A stretch of 64,000 nucleotides of DNA from Aliivibrio sp. 1S175 (GTDB lineage Bacteria; Pseudomonadota; Gammaproteobacteria; Enterobacterales; Vibrionaceae). The notes beneath the pieces are model-generated. The model was not told where the DNA came from, ran no database searches, and saw only the letters and a program-made list of their open reading frames with translations. Position numbers and translations under genes: made by a program. Positions 1 through 9,216 of this stretch are shown piece by piece (the stretch's first letter is position 1; each line of letters starts with the position of its first letter). Location of the stretch: the NCBI RefSeq assembly GCF_001690985.1, contig NZ_MAJS01000079.1:1-64000 (forward strand), written 5' to 3'.

Positions 1-63
<63 letters not shown>

Positions 64-97
64 CATTTAGATTGAATGCTTTTATAGCGTTGATCAT

Positions 98-173
98 GCG
101 ACACTAGCTCAGCTGGTAGAGCGCAACCTTGCCAAGGTTGAGGTCACGAGTTCGAGCCTCGTGTGTCGCTCCA
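98..173 (+). tRNA. tRNA-Gly (GCC)
   Basis: A 76-nt cloverleaf with 7-bp acceptor stem (GCGACAC/GTGTCGC), anticodon loop TTGCCAA (GCC, glycine), a standard TTCGAGC T loop and encoded CCA. It lies 34 nt after the initiator tRNA, so the two are probably cut from one transcript. It is identical to the copy at 370-445. Confidence 0.95.
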
Positions 174-230
174 TTTTCTCTTTAAGAGCCATTAGGTTCT
201 TCTCGAAAAGGGAATTTGGGTATAAAGTTC

Positions 231-251
231 CCATTGTACTTTGAACAATGG
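231..251 (+). repeat. short hairpin between the two tRNA pairs
   Basis: CCATTGT at 231-237 is the perfect complement of ACAATGG at 245-251, with a 7-nt loop. It sits in the spacer before the second initiator tRNA and has no T tract, so it is more likely a processing or stabilising hairpin than a terminator. Confidence 0.4.
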
Positions 252-259
252 CATCCGGA

Positions 260-336
<77 letters not shown>

Positions 337-369
337 CATTTAGATTGAATGCTTTATAGCGTTGATCAT

Positions 370-445
370 GCGACACTAGCTCAGCTGGTAGAGCGCAACC
401 TTGCCAAGGTTGAGGTCACGAGTTCGAGCCTCGTGTGTCGCTCCA
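370..445 (+). tRNA. tRNA-Gly (GCC)
   Basis: Second copy of the 76-nt glycine tRNA, identical to 98-173, with anticodon GCC and encoded CCA at 443-445. The spacer from the initiator tRNA is one T shorter than in the first pair. A terminator follows at once, so this is the last gene of the tRNA operon. Confidence 0.95.
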
Positions 446-450
446 AACAA

Positions 451-487
451 AATAAAAGCGCTGAATTATATTCAGCGCTTTTATTTT
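451..487 (+). terminator. Rho-independent terminator of the tRNA operon
   Basis: AAAAGCGCTGAA (454-465) pairs perfectly with TTCAGCGCTTTT (471-482) across a 5-nt loop, followed by more T residues. It starts 6 nt after the last tRNA. Confidence 0.85.
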
Positions 488-659
488 CTTTAAAATTAAT
501 GCTGTGAAGCATTAACCCCACGAAAAACTCTGCTCTTTTAGAACATTCTGATTCAAATACTAAACAAGAATCAAACCGTCTGATGAACTATCTGTATTCA
601 CTGTATCTCTCAATGACTTATAGTATCAGAGGGATAGTTATATGCGTTAATTACCATAT

Positions 660-709
660 AACTAACAGACTTATCCACACATTAGTTTTTGTGGATAAGT
701 CTGTTAGTT
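660..709. repeat. 19-bp inverted repeat containing two opposed DnaA boxes
   Basis: Bases 660-678 are the exact reverse complement of 691-709, with a 12-nt loop. Each arm contains a perfect consensus DnaA box: TTATCCACA at 671-679 on the plus strand and its complement TGTGGATAA at 690-698. There is no T tract after the stem, so it is not an ordinary terminator. The position between tRNA-Gly and queG corresponds, from memory, to E. coli datA. Confidence 0.7.
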
Positions 710-790
710 GTTTGAAAATGGCATTAAAAAAAAGAATGTATTTTTAGATCTTATTTCTATTTAATGATCAATAACATTTTTGCTTATTTG

Positions 791-803
791 TATCTATTTG
801 ATA
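791..803 (-). promoter_or_regulatory. IHF-like site (weak)
   Basis: TATCTATTTGATA fits the reversed IHF consensus YAANNNNTTGATW with one mismatch. It lies between the DnaA-box hairpin and the third DnaA box, in AT-rich DNA. E. coli datA needs IHF bound between DnaA boxes, so the position is suggestive, but IHF-like matches are common in AT-rich sequence. Confidence 0.3.
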
Positions 804-941
804 AGTAAGGGTTTTGTGTTTTATATGCATTATTCTTGGCCATTTGAAAGATCTTTTTCCTTGACTTCCTTGATCCTAATCATATTCCTGTCTTGTGTTT
901 AACTTTTCTATTTTTTGAATTGTTAAGTCTGCTTAATAATG

Positions 942-950
942 TTTTCCACA
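942..950 (+). promoter_or_regulatory. additional DnaA box
   Basis: TTTTCCACA fits the relaxed consensus TTWTNCACA exactly. It lies about 245 bp from the paired boxes. A weaker reverse match (TGTGTTTAA, one mismatch) lies near 895-903. The rest of 490-1014 is AT-rich, and I see no gene in it. Confidence 0.45.
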
Positions 951-1014
951 TTTATTTCGATCCACCTCAAACTTTATAAGTCGTAATTAATAGGTATAGA
1001 AATATTATTATTTA

Positions 1015-2133
1015 TTAAGCGTCTCTTGGTAACCCTTTTTCTATAATGCGGATAAGTCTTTGTTCTTTTCTATTTTTGTTTATTTGGTGTGATTTTTGCT
1101 GTTCTATTGCCCAATGAATGTGAATATCTAAATTCTCATCTAAATCTAGACGCTTCATTAGTGCAGAGATAATAAGTTCTGACTGAGGAGCATTTCCCAT
1201 TGCAATCGAGATATTACGCAGCCATTGTAAATATCCAATACGACGAATTGCAGAGCCTTCCATGTTTTTTAAAAATGTGGCTTCATCCCAATCAAAGAGG
1301 GAAATAAGATCTGCATTATTTAAGGAGTCCCTGCGATGAAAATCATTTTGTTGTGTGATATCGGCTTCTCTATTCCAAGGGCAGACAAGTTGGCAATCAT
1401 CACACCCATAAATACGATTCCCCATTAAAGGTCTAAACTCTTCAGGAATAACGCCGCTGTTTTCTATGGTGAGATAAGAGATACACCGACGCGCATCAAT
1501 AACTCCATTTTCTAATATGGCATTTGTGGGGCACGAAGTGACACAAGCTGTACATTTACCACATTGGTTCTCAACAGGGGAATCAACCGGTAGTGGGATA
1601 TCAACTAAGAGCTCGCCCAAGAAAAACCAAGACCCTGCGTCTTTATCAAGTAGAAGCGAATGTTTTCCGGTCCAACCAAGTCCTGCTTTTTCAGCTAAGG
1701 GTCTTTCTAAAATTGGGGCAGAATCAACAAAAGGGCGGTAACCTAATTGTTCTACTTCTGCTTCAATCTTTTGACCTAGCTTTTTTAATTGGTTACGAAT
1801 CAGTTTGTGGTAGTCACGGCCAAGTGCATAGCGACTAATATAGGCCTGAGTGGTGTCGCTTAAATTACTGGCAAATCCTGCTTCTGGAGGGAGATAATCC
1901 ATACGCGCACTAATAACGCGAATGGTTCCTGGGTGTAGTTCATTCGGTCTTGCTCTCATTACCCCATGCCGAGCCATCCAATCCATAGAACCATGGTAGC
2001 CAGCATCAAGCCATTGCTCTAAAGCTGCTTCATGTTGAGATAAATCGATGTCACAGATCCCGACCTTTTGAAAGCCAAGTTCTTGTGCCCAAAGTTTGAT
2101 GTTATTAGCGAGTGCTTGATAGTCAATTTTCAC
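1015..2133 (-). CDS. queG: epoxyqueuosine reductase QueG
   Basis: Cobalamin- and iron-sulfur-dependent enzyme that makes the last step of queuosine synthesis, reducing epoxyqueuosine to queuosine in the tRNA wobble position. The 372-aa protein shows two 4Fe-4S cysteine clusters: Cys191/194/197/201 (CGKCTACVTSC) and Cys244/247/251 (GCDDCQLVC), plus Cys217. Asp137 in FVDSAP is the likely catalytic acid. The C-terminal part has HEAT-like helices. It is transcribed towards the tRNA locus. In E. coli nnr lies between queG and tsaE; here that gene is absent. Identification is firm from motif layout and neighbours. Confidence 0.95.
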   Translation of the reverse strand: MKIDYQALANNIKLWAQELGFQKVGICDIDLSQHEAALEQWLDAGYHGSMDWMARHGVMRARPNELHPGTIRVISARMDYLPPEAGFASNLSDTTQAYISRYALGRDYHKLIRNQLKKLGQKIEAEVEQLGYRPFVDSAPILERPLAEKAGLGWTGKHSLLLDKDAGSWFFLGELLVDIPLPVDSPVENQCGKCTACVTSCPTNAILENGVIDARRCISYLTIENSGVIPEEFRPLMGNRIYGCDDCQLVCPWNREADITQQNDFHRRDSLNNADLISLFDWDEATFLKNMEGSAIRRIGYLQWLRNISIAMGNAPQSELIISALMKRLDLDENLDIHIHWAIEQQKSHQINKNRKEQRLIRIIEKGLPRDA

Positions 2134-2343
2134 AAGGAGATTACATTTTTTTATTACAGTATAATGAGTAAAAGTTTATCATATAGCTAAGATAACTCGT
2201 AATTTGATACTGCTGATAAAGTACTATTAAGTAAGATGTACCAATACAGAAGATAACTTGCGTATAAATATTCACTATATAAATTGTGAATTTGATACCA
2301 AGTCTATCAATTTAGACAATTAGAATAGTGAAATTAGTGAATA

Positions 2344-2808
2344 ATGGAACGCTTTGAATTTAATTTAGCTACTGAAGACGACACTGTTGAATTTGGTAGA
2401 CAGCTTTCTCAAGCTTGTAATCAACAAACAACGATCTTTCTGCATGGTGACCTTGGTGCAGGTAAAACGACTTTTAGCCGAGGATTTATTCGTTCACTAG
2501 GCCATGTAGGTAATGTAAAGAGCCCAACATATACTCTAGTTGAACCTTATGAATTGGATAAGTGGCAGGTATACCATTTTGACCTATATCGTTTAGCCGA
2601 TCCTGAAGAACTAGAGTTTATGGGTATTCGTGATTACTTTACCGATGATGCAATTTGTTTAGTTGAATGGCCTGAGAGAGGGCATGGGTTGTTACCTGAA
2701 CCTGATATTGATATTGATATTCGCTATGAAGGTGAAGGTCGTCATGTTGTGATTACAGGTAATAATGAATATGGATGTAGTTTAGTGCAGCGGTTGGATT
2801 TGTGTTAA
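2344..2808 (+). CDS. tsaE: tRNA threonylcarbamoyladenosine synthesis ATPase TsaE
   Basis: P-loop ATPase that works with TsaB and TsaD to put threonylcarbamoyl on A37 of ANN-decoding tRNAs. The 154-aa protein has Walker A GDLGAGKT at residues 35-42, the SPTYTL segment typical of the family, and a Walker-B-like region (CLVEWPERG). Length is usual for the family. The ATG start has only a weak ribosome site. The stop codon overlaps the GTG start of amiB, so the two are translationally coupled. Confidence 0.95.
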   Translation: MERFEFNLATEDDTVEFGRQLSQACNQQTTIFLHGDLGAGKTTFSRGFIRSLGHVGNVKSPTYTLVEPYELDKWQVYHFDLYRLADPEELEFMGIRDYFTDDAICLVEWPERGHGLLPEPDIDIDIRYEGEGRHVVITGNNEYGCSLVQRLDLC

Positions 2809-4529
2809 TCGGTAAATATTTGCGAGTTCTTTGGTATATGCTATTTGTTGTTTTATCAGCAAATAGTTTTTCTGTTTCTGCTAATACATTAGAGGGAATA
2901 CGTGTTTGGCCATCACCTGATGAAACTCGTATTGTTATCGATTTAAACTCAGAGGCAAATTACAGTTATTTTACGTTGAGCAGCCCATATCGTTTGGTTG
3001 TTGACCTTAAAAATACTAATGTAAAAGCAAAACTACCACTTAGCGTTAGTGATAGTAAGGTGTTATCAAAAATAAGAAAGAGCTCTGCGCCATCAAAAGG
3101 GACAACTCGACTTGTTTTTGAATTAAAACACTCCGTTACAGCAGAGATTTTTAAATTAGCACCGACTCCTGGTGGCCAGTATGGACACCGTTTAGTAATG
3201 GATTTACCTCATAAATCTAAAGGAAATTCAAAACCAGTTCAAAGTAAACCTATAGCTTCTTCAAAACCAATTATTAATTCTCAAGCCAATCAAATTATTG
3301 GAAGTGGTGAGATTATTATTGCCATTGATGCCGGACATGGCGGGGAAGATCCTGGTTCTATTGGACCGACAAGAAAATATGAGAAGCATGCAACTCTCGC
3401 TATATCGAAGAAAGTGGTCGCGCAAATAAATGCTCAACCGGGTATGAGAGCAATACTTACTCGTAGCGGTGATTACTTTGTTAATTTAAACCAACGAACT
3501 GAATTAGCGAGAAAAAATAGAGCTCACTTTTTAGTGTCGATCCATGCCGATAGCTTTAGTTCTCCAAAGCCACGAGGTGGTTCTGTTTTTGTGTTAAATA
3601 CACGTCGTGCGAATACCGAAATTGGTCGTTGGGTAGAGAAACATGAGAAGCAATCAGAGCTTTTGGGAGGCGCAGGAGATGTGCTATCTAAAAATAATAA
3701 AGACAGAAACGTAAGCCAAACTATTTTAGATATGCAGTTTCAAAACTCAACGGAAGAAGGCTATAAATTAGCGGTAAATGTACTTTCTGAAATGGGTAAA
3801 GTGATTAAACTGCATAAATCTAAACCTGCACATGCGAGTTTGGCGGTATTGAAATCACCAGATATTCCATCAATCTTAATTGAAACGGGTTTTATGTCGA
3901 ACCCTACTGAAGAGAAGCAACTGTTCCAGCGAGCTCATCAGGATAAGATTGCTCGAGCGATCTCAAGGGCCATTACTCGTTACTTTAAAGATAACCCACC
4001 TCAAGGTACTTTACTGGCAGCAAAAGGACAGCAGCAGAAACACAAAGTACGATCTGGTGAATCACTGTCTGTTATCGCGAAAAAGTACGGCACTACGACG
4101 GCTAAGCTAAAAAGTGCAAATAAGCTTAAGAGTACTGGTTTAGCGGTAGGGCAAGTGCTGATTATTCCAAATAATAAATCTGTGTATGTTGCTCCGAAAA
4201 CGACGACATCAAGTTCAACGCAAGCACGTACGATTATCACCCATAAAGTACGCTCTGGTGAATACTTAGGAAAAATTGCATCTAGATATAAAGTATCAAC
4301 CAGTAGCCTACGTTCATTAAATAGATTGAAGTCCGATACCTTGTTTGTCGGTCAAAAATTGAAAGTGAGTATTGTTGCGCCAGTTAAGAAACATACGGTG
4401 AAACGTGGTGAGTTCTTAGGTAAAATTGCGACTAAATATGGAGTGTCTGTATCCAGTCTGAGAAAGGCCAATAAATTACGTTCAGATGAATTGGCAATCG
4501 GACAGGTACTCGTTATACCAACCAGTTAA
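2802..4529 (+). CDS. amiB: N-acetylmuramoyl-L-alanine amidase AmiB with three LysM repeats
   Basis: Periplasmic zinc amidase that cleaves septal peptidoglycan between MurNAc and the stem peptide. The 575-aa protein has a signal peptide (about 1-28), an AMIN domain (about 30-135), a catalytic Amidase_3 domain (about 171-392) with zinc ligands His179, Glu194 and His248 and catalytic Glu361 (LIETGF), then three LysM repeats (414-456, 481-523, 531-573). The chosen GTG start overlaps tsaE; an in-frame ATG at 2838 would still leave a hydrophobic leader. It is longer than E. coli AmiB because of the extra LysM copies. Confidence 0.95.
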   Translation: MLIGKYLRVLWYMLFVVLSANSFSVSANTLEGIRVWPSPDETRIVIDLNSEANYSYFTLSSPYRLVVDLKNTNVKAKLPLSVSDSKVLSKIRKSSAPSKGTTRLVFELKHSVTAEIFKLAPTPGGQYGHRLVMDLPHKSKGNSKPVQSKPIASSKPIINSQANQIIGSGEIIIAIDAGHGGEDPGSIGPTRKYEKHATLAISKKVVAQINAQPGMRAILTRSGDYFVNLNQRTELARKNRAHFLVSIHADSFSSPKPRGGSVFVLNTRRANTEIGRWVEKHEKQSELLGGAGDVLSKNNKDRNVSQTILDMQFQNSTEEGYKLAVNVLSEMGKVIKLHKSKPAHASLAVLKSPDIPSILIETGFMSNPTEEKQLFQRAHQDKIARAISRAITRYFKDNPPQGTLLAAKGQQQKHKVRSGESLSVIAKKYGTTTAKLKSANKLKSTGLAVGQVLIIPNNKSVYVAPKTTTSSSTQARTIITHKVRSGEYLGKIASRYKVSTSSLRSLNRLKSDTLFVGQKLKVSIVAPVKKHTVKRGEFLGKIATKYGVSVSSLRKANKLRSDELAIGQVLVIPTS

Positions 4530-4541
4530 AAGGACAGGGTT

Positions 4542-6539
4542 ATGCCAATTCAGATCTTACCAGCTCGATTAGCCAACCAAATTGCGGCGGGTGAGGTTGT
4601 AGAGCGCCCTGCTTCTGTTGTAAAAGAGCTTGTAGAAAACAGTATCGATGCGGGAGCAACTCGCATCGATATTGATATTGAAAAAGGTGGCAGTAAGTTA
4701 ATTCGTATCCGTGATAACGGTTTTGGTATTGCGAAAGATGAATTAACCCTCGCCTTAAGCCGCCATGCGACCTCTAAAATTACCACTCTTGATGACTTAG
4801 AAGCGATTGTCAGTTTAGGCTTTCGTGGTGAAGCCCTTGCTTCGATAAGTTCCGTCTCTCGTCTTACCTTAACGTCTCGAACTATCGCTCAAGAAGAGGC
4901 ATGGTCAGCGTATGCTGAAGGGCGAGATATGACGGTAAAGTTGAAACCAGCAGCTCATCCAATTGGCACGACTATCGATGTGGTTGATCTTTTCTTCAAT
5001 ACCCCAGCTCGTCGAAAGTTTCTCCGTACAGAAAAAACAGAATTCACGCATATTGATGAGTTATTAAAGCGAATAGCGTTGAGTCGATTGGATATTACGA
5101 TCAATCTGCGTCATAACGGCAAACAAATTCGTCAATATCGAGCAGCCCAAACTAAAGCTCAAGTTGAAAAGCGTCTTGCCGCGGTATGTGGTTCTAATTT
5201 TCTACAGCATGCGTTAGAGGTTGAGTTAGAGCATGGCGAACTTAAATTCCATGGTTGGATTTCTTCACCAGAAGGGGCGCGTGCGCAAGGTGATATCCAA
5301 TATTGCTATGTGAATGGTCGAATGATGAAGGATAAATTAATCAATCATGCTATTCGACAAGGTTATGAGTCCTCTTTACTCGCCAATCAATATGCGGCAT
5401 ATATTCTATTTATTGAGATTAATCCTCATGATGTAGATGTGAATGTTCATCCTGCAAAACATGAAGTGCGTTTTCATCAAGCCCGCTTAGTGCATGACTT
5501 TATCTATCAAGCGATTTATGGTGCATTGCAGCAAAGTGCAAGCTTATTTTTGTCTCAGCATGACCATGACAGCGATAACCAAGTTGATGATAAAGAAGCC
5601 TATTTTCCACCGATGAAAGAATATGTTCGTCAACCTCAACAAGATTCTCCGCACAAAGAGGTTGATGTAAAGGCTGAACAGTTAAGAGTTGCGGTAAATT
5701 CCACGCCAAATTACCCCAACAAAGCCCCGTCAGATTCTTGGGTTTCATCAAGTTCATCTACCCGACTTTCGCCAAAAGCGGAAGGTCCAAAAGCACAAAG
5801 ATTATATCAAAGCGATAAGCCATCTCAGAAAGAGTTGAATCAATATAAGGCATTGCTAACGACAACGACGAAAGATTTTCAGTCGTCACCTCATCAAATA
5901 AATGAAGCCCGCTTAAGTCATTCACCAGACGTTACAGAAATAGAAAAATTTGTACCGGTATTAAGTGTGGAGACTGATAAAACAGTATCATTAGGGAAAG
6001 TATTAAGCATTGTCGAAAACGTTTTTGCTTTGTTACAGCAAGGTTCTCAGTTACAACTTTTGGATTTACGCTACGCTGAATTTGTAAAAAGCCATGGCCA
6101 ATTAAATACAGTACATGTTGAACCATTAAGACCCCAACCTTTATTGATCCCCCTTTCTGTTGGAATTGAAGAGGGAATATGTAATAAAATATTGAATTAT
6201 GTTTCTTTCTTGAAACCTCTTGGAATTGATCTTAAAGTTAAAAATAGTACTAACGTGATCGTTATGGCGGTTTGTCAGCCGATAAGGCAGCAGAATTTAC
6301 AACAATTGATCCCGAATCTGTTAAGGTATCTAGATAACATCAATCCGTCACTTGAGCAGGTAATAATTTGGCTTTCTCATCAAATTCAACATGAAGAGGC
6401 CAATTATAGTACCGCTCAAGCGATACAATTAGTGATGGAATTAGAGCAGTTATGGGGAAGTGGTTTATCCCAATTTAATCAGAAGCTGTTAAAAAACATC
6501 GATATTACTCAGGCGATACAAGCATTTAGTCATGAATAA
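4542..6539 (+). CDS. mutL: DNA mismatch repair protein MutL
   Basis: GHKL ATPase that links MutS mismatch recognition to MutH and UvrD. In the 665-aa protein the N-terminal ATPase motifs are clear: VENSIDAGA (31-39), DNGFGI (58-63), [10 protein letters not shown] (93-102). A variable, Ser/Gln-rich linker (about 340-470) joins the C-terminal dimerisation domain. No endonuclease metal motif (DQHA...E) is seen, as expected in a species that also encodes Dam (46014-46844) and so likely uses MutH. It starts 12 bp after amiB and overlaps miaA by 8 bp. Confidence 0.96.
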   Translation: MPIQILPARLANQIAAGEVVERPASVVKELVENSIDAGATRIDIDIEKGGSKLIRIRDNGFGIAKDELTLALSRHATSKITTLDDLEAIVSLGFRGEALASISSVSRLTLTSRTIAQEEAWSAYAEGRDMTVKLKPAAHPIGTTIDVVDLFFNTPARRKFLRTEKTEFTHIDELLKRIALSRLDITINLRHNGKQIRQYRAAQTKAQVEKRLAAVCGSNFLQHALEVELEHGELKFHGWISSPEGARAQGDIQYCYVNGRMMKDKLINHAIRQGYESSLLANQYAAYILFIEINPHDVDVNVHPAKHEVRFHQARLVHDFIYQAIYGALQQSASLFLSQHDHDSDNQVDDKEAYFPPMKEYVRQPQQDSPHKEVDVKAEQLRVAVNSTPNYPNKAPSDSWVSSSSSTRLSPKAEGPKAQRLYQSDKPSQKELNQYKALLTTTTKDFQSSPHQINEARLSHSPDVTEIEKFVPVLSVETDKTVSLGKVLSIVENVFALLQQGSQLQLLDLRYAEFVKSHGQLNTVHVEPLRPQPLLIPLSVGIEEGICNKILNYVSFLKPLGIDLKVKNSTNVIVMAVCQPIRQQNLQQLIPNLLRYLDNINPSLEQVIIWLSHQIQHEEANYSTAQAIQLVMELEQLWGSGLSQFNQKLLKNIDITQAIQAFSHE

Positions 6540-7464
6540 AGCATTACCAAAAGCCATATTTTTAATGGGACCGACTGCATCAGGAAAAACAAGCTTAGCA
6601 ATTGAATTGCGAAAACGTTTTCCTGTAGAGTTGATAAGCGTAGACTCAGCCCTTATCTATAAGGGTATGGATATCGGTACGGCAAAACCAAATGAGGCGG
6701 AACTTTTACAGGCACCTCATCGTCTTATTGATATTTTAGAACCGACGGAGAGCTATTCGGTAGCTGAATTTCGTCGTGATGCTTTAAGAGAGATGGAAGA
6801 CATTGTTGCTCAAGGAAAGATACCTTTGTTAGTTGGTGGTACGATGTTGTATTACAAAGCACTACTTGAAGGTCTTTCACCATTACCAGCAGCGGATGCT
6901 GACATTAGAGCTCAAATTGAGCAAGAAGCGGTGACTCTTGGATGGGAAGCTATGCACGGTCAGTTAAAAGACATTGATCCTGTATCAGCAGCTAGAATTC
7001 ATCCAAATGATCCACAACGACTTTCCCGAGCGTTGGAAGTATTTCGAATTTCGGGTAAAACATTAACAGAATTAACCCAGATTAAAGGTGAAGCTTTGCC
7101 TTATGAGGTGCATCAATTTGCGATAGCGCCAAAAGAAAGAGCAGAAATTCACCGTCGAATTGAACTGCGTTTTAAGATGATGATGGAAGCTGGTTTTGAA
7201 GAGGAAGCTCGTACGTTGTACGAACGAGAAGATCTTCATGCGAATTTGCCATCGATTCGATGCGTAGGTTATCGACAAATGTGGGACTATTTTGATGGGG
7301 AAGGCACATTAGATGACGCAATTTTTCGCGGAGTTTGTGCGACTCGTCAATTGGCCAAGCGACAAATTACCTGGCTACGTAGCTGGGAAGAGTTAACTTG
7401 GCTGGATAGTGACAACATTGATGGTGCCCTACAAACGATCTCTGATCGTTTAGAGAAAAAATAA
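6532..7464 (+). CDS. miaA: tRNA dimethylallyltransferase MiaA
   Basis: Adds a dimethylallyl group to A37 of tRNAs that read UNN codons. The 310-aa protein has P-loop GPTASGKT (13-20), the substrate Asp motif [18 protein letters not shown], and the tRNA-contact motif [11 protein letters not shown] near the C terminus. Length matches the family. The start overlaps the mutL stop, showing translational coupling in the order amiB-mutL-miaA-hfq seen also in E. coli. Confidence 0.97.
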   Translation: MNKALPKAIFLMGPTASGKTSLAIELRKRFPVELISVDSALIYKGMDIGTAKPNEAELLQAPHRLIDILEPTESYSVAEFRRDALREMEDIVAQGKIPLLVGGTMLYYKALLEGLSPLPAADADIRAQIEQEAVTLGWEAMHGQLKDIDPVSAARIHPNDPQRLSRALEVFRISGKTLTELTQIKGEALPYEVHQFAIAPKERAEIHRRIELRFKMMMEAGFEEEARTLYEREDLHANLPSIRCVGYRQMWDYFDGEGTLDDAIFRGVCATRQLAKRQITWLRSWEELTWLDSDNIDGALQTISDRLEKK

Positions 7465-7567
7465 GCACAATAAAGTATCAATGTTGTTTAACTTCAGAGC
7501 ATTTAGTCATAAGCTAAAGACTAATAGCTAAATAAAATTACAATTACAAACCAAAAAGGAAAAAAAA

Positions 7568-7834
7568 ATGGCTAAAGGGCAATCTTTGCAAGACCCATTT
7601 TTGAATGCACTGCGTCGTGAAAGAATTCCAGTGTCTATCTATTTAGTGAATGGGATTAAATTACAGGGACAAATCGAATCATTTGATCAATTTGTTATCC
7701 TATTGAAGAATACAGTAAATCAGATGGTATATAAGCATGCGATCTCTACTGTAGTTCCAGCTCGTGCTGTAAGCCATCACACTGCAAGTGATCGCCCACA
7801 AGGCGAGCGTCCACAAGAAACAACAGAAGAGTAG
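7568..7834 (+). CDS. hfq: RNA chaperone Hfq
   Basis: Hexameric Sm-like protein that pairs small RNAs with mRNAs. The 88-aa protein keeps the near-invariant N terminus ([11 protein letters not shown]), the Sm1 region (residues 21-45) and the Sm2 motif with Tyr55-Lys56-His57. The short C-terminal tail is rich in Gln, Glu and Thr. A strong purine-rich ribosome site (AAAAAGGA) precedes the ATG. The 103-bp gap after miaA leaves room for its own promoter. Confidence 0.98.
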   Translation: MAKGQSLQDPFLNALRRERIPVSIYLVNGIKLQGQIESFDQFVILLKNTVNQMVYKHAISTVVPARAVSHHTASDRPQGERPQETTEE

Positions 7835-7878
7835 TATTATTCTATTATTGAATAGTTGGACTCTTAAGGAGTTAATGC

Positions 7879-9198
7879 TTGTTTGACCGTTATGAATCCG
7901 GTGAACAGGCTATTCTTGTGCATATTAACTTCACTTATGAAGGGGAGTTGGAAGATCTCGACGAATGTAAAATGTTGGTGTCTTCTGCGGGGGTAAACAC
8001 ATTGGCTGTTGTGACGGGAACCCGTCAATCCCCACTCCCTAAATATTATGTAGGTGAGGGTAAAGCACTAGAAATTGCCGATGCTGTTCGAGCAAATAAT
8101 GCAGACATTGTGATTTTTAATCACGCATTGTCTCCAGCTCAAGAACGAAATTTAGAACAAATATGTGAATGTCGAGTAATAGACCGAACTGGACTAATAC
8201 TGGATATTTTTGCTCAACGAGCACGAACCTATGAAGGTAAGCTGCAAGTTGAGTTAGCACAATTACGTCATATATCTACTCGATTAATCCGTGGCTGGAC
8301 ACACCTTGAACGTCAAAAAGGCGGAATTGGTTTACGAGGTCCGGGTGAAACGCAATTAGAAACTGATAGACGATTATTGCGAGATCGTATCAAAGCAATC
8401 CTACGTCGATTAGGTAAAGTTGCAAAGCAACGTGAACAAGGTCGTAGAGCAAGAATTCGGGCTGAAATTCCAACCATTTCTTTAGTTGGTTATACTAACG
8501 CAGGGAAATCTACGTTATTTAACCGAATTACTGAAGCTGGGGTTTATGTCGCAGATCAATTGTTCGCAACACTTGACCCGACTTTACGTAAGATTGAAGT
8601 AACCGATGTTGGAGCCTCAATACTTGCTGATACAGTAGGTTTCATTCGTCATTTACCACATGATCTTGTTGCTGCCTTTAAGGCAACATTACAAGAAACG
8701 CAAGAAGCTAATATTTTGTTACATGTAGTTGATGCCAGTGATGAGCGTTTTCGTGAGAACATTGAAGCAGTAGATATTGTTCTTGAAGAGATAGATGCCC
8801 ATGAGGTGCCTTATCTTCTCGTAATGAATAAGATTGATAACTTAGAAAATCAACAACCAAGAATTGAACGTGATGAGGAAGGAGTCCCTCGATGTGTTTG
8901 GGTTTCAGCAATGGAAGGTCAAGGCATTGAATTACTTTTTCAAGCATTAACGGAACGGTTAGCAGGGCAAATGGTAGTTCATACATTGCGACTACCTCCT
9001 GAGTTGGTTGGGCGTTTTCGAAGTAAGTTCTTTCAAATGCAAAGCATTATAAAAGAAGAATATCAGGATGATGGCAGCTTGCTTATTGATATACGTATGC
9101 AGCAAGTTGATTGGTCTAAGTTAGAAAAACGTGAAGAGACTCCGTTAAGTTACTTTTTAGTGACAAACGAGAGCGCACAGGATTCTTTATCTTCATAA
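7879..9198 (+). CDS. hflX: ribosome-associated GTPase HflX
   Basis: GTPase that binds and splits stalled or heat-damaged 70S ribosomes. The 439-aa protein has the HflX N-terminal domain with a Gly-rich segment (GGIGLRGPGETQ, about 148-159), a coiled coil, and a G domain with G1 GYTNAGKST (204-212), G3 DTVGF (251-255) and G4 NKID (about 325). The start is TTG, set by AAGGAG at 7866-7871 with 7-nt spacing. An ATG at 7875 only opens a four-codon frame ending TGA at 7884-7886, overlapping the real start. Confidence 0.94.
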   Translation: MFDRYESGEQAILVHINFTYEGELEDLDECKMLVSSAGVNTLAVVTGTRQSPLPKYYVGEGKALEIADAVRANNADIVIFNHALSPAQERNLEQICECRVIDRTGLILDIFAQRARTYEGKLQVELAQLRHISTRLIRGWTHLERQKGGIGLRGPGETQLETDRRLLRDRIKAILRRLGKVAKQREQGRRARIRAEIPTISLVGYTNAGKSTLFNRITEAGVYVADQLFATLDPTLRKIEVTDVGASILADTVGFIRHLPHDLVAAFKATLQETQEANILLHVVDASDERFRENIEAVDIVLEEIDAHEVPYLLVMNKIDNLENQQPRIERDEEGVPRCVWVSAMEGQGIELLFQALTERLAGQMVVHTLRLPPELVGRFRSKFFQMQSIIKEEYQDDGSLLIDIRMQQVDWSKLEKREETPLSYFLVTNESAQDSLSS

Positions 9199-9216
9199 TT
9201 ACCTTGGAGTTTTCTA

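Noticed and set aside
660-709. Reading the DnaA-box hairpin as a plain terminator of queG or the tRNA operon
   Set aside because: The tRNA operon has its own terminator at 451-487, and the hairpin is not followed by a T tract on either strand in the usual position.
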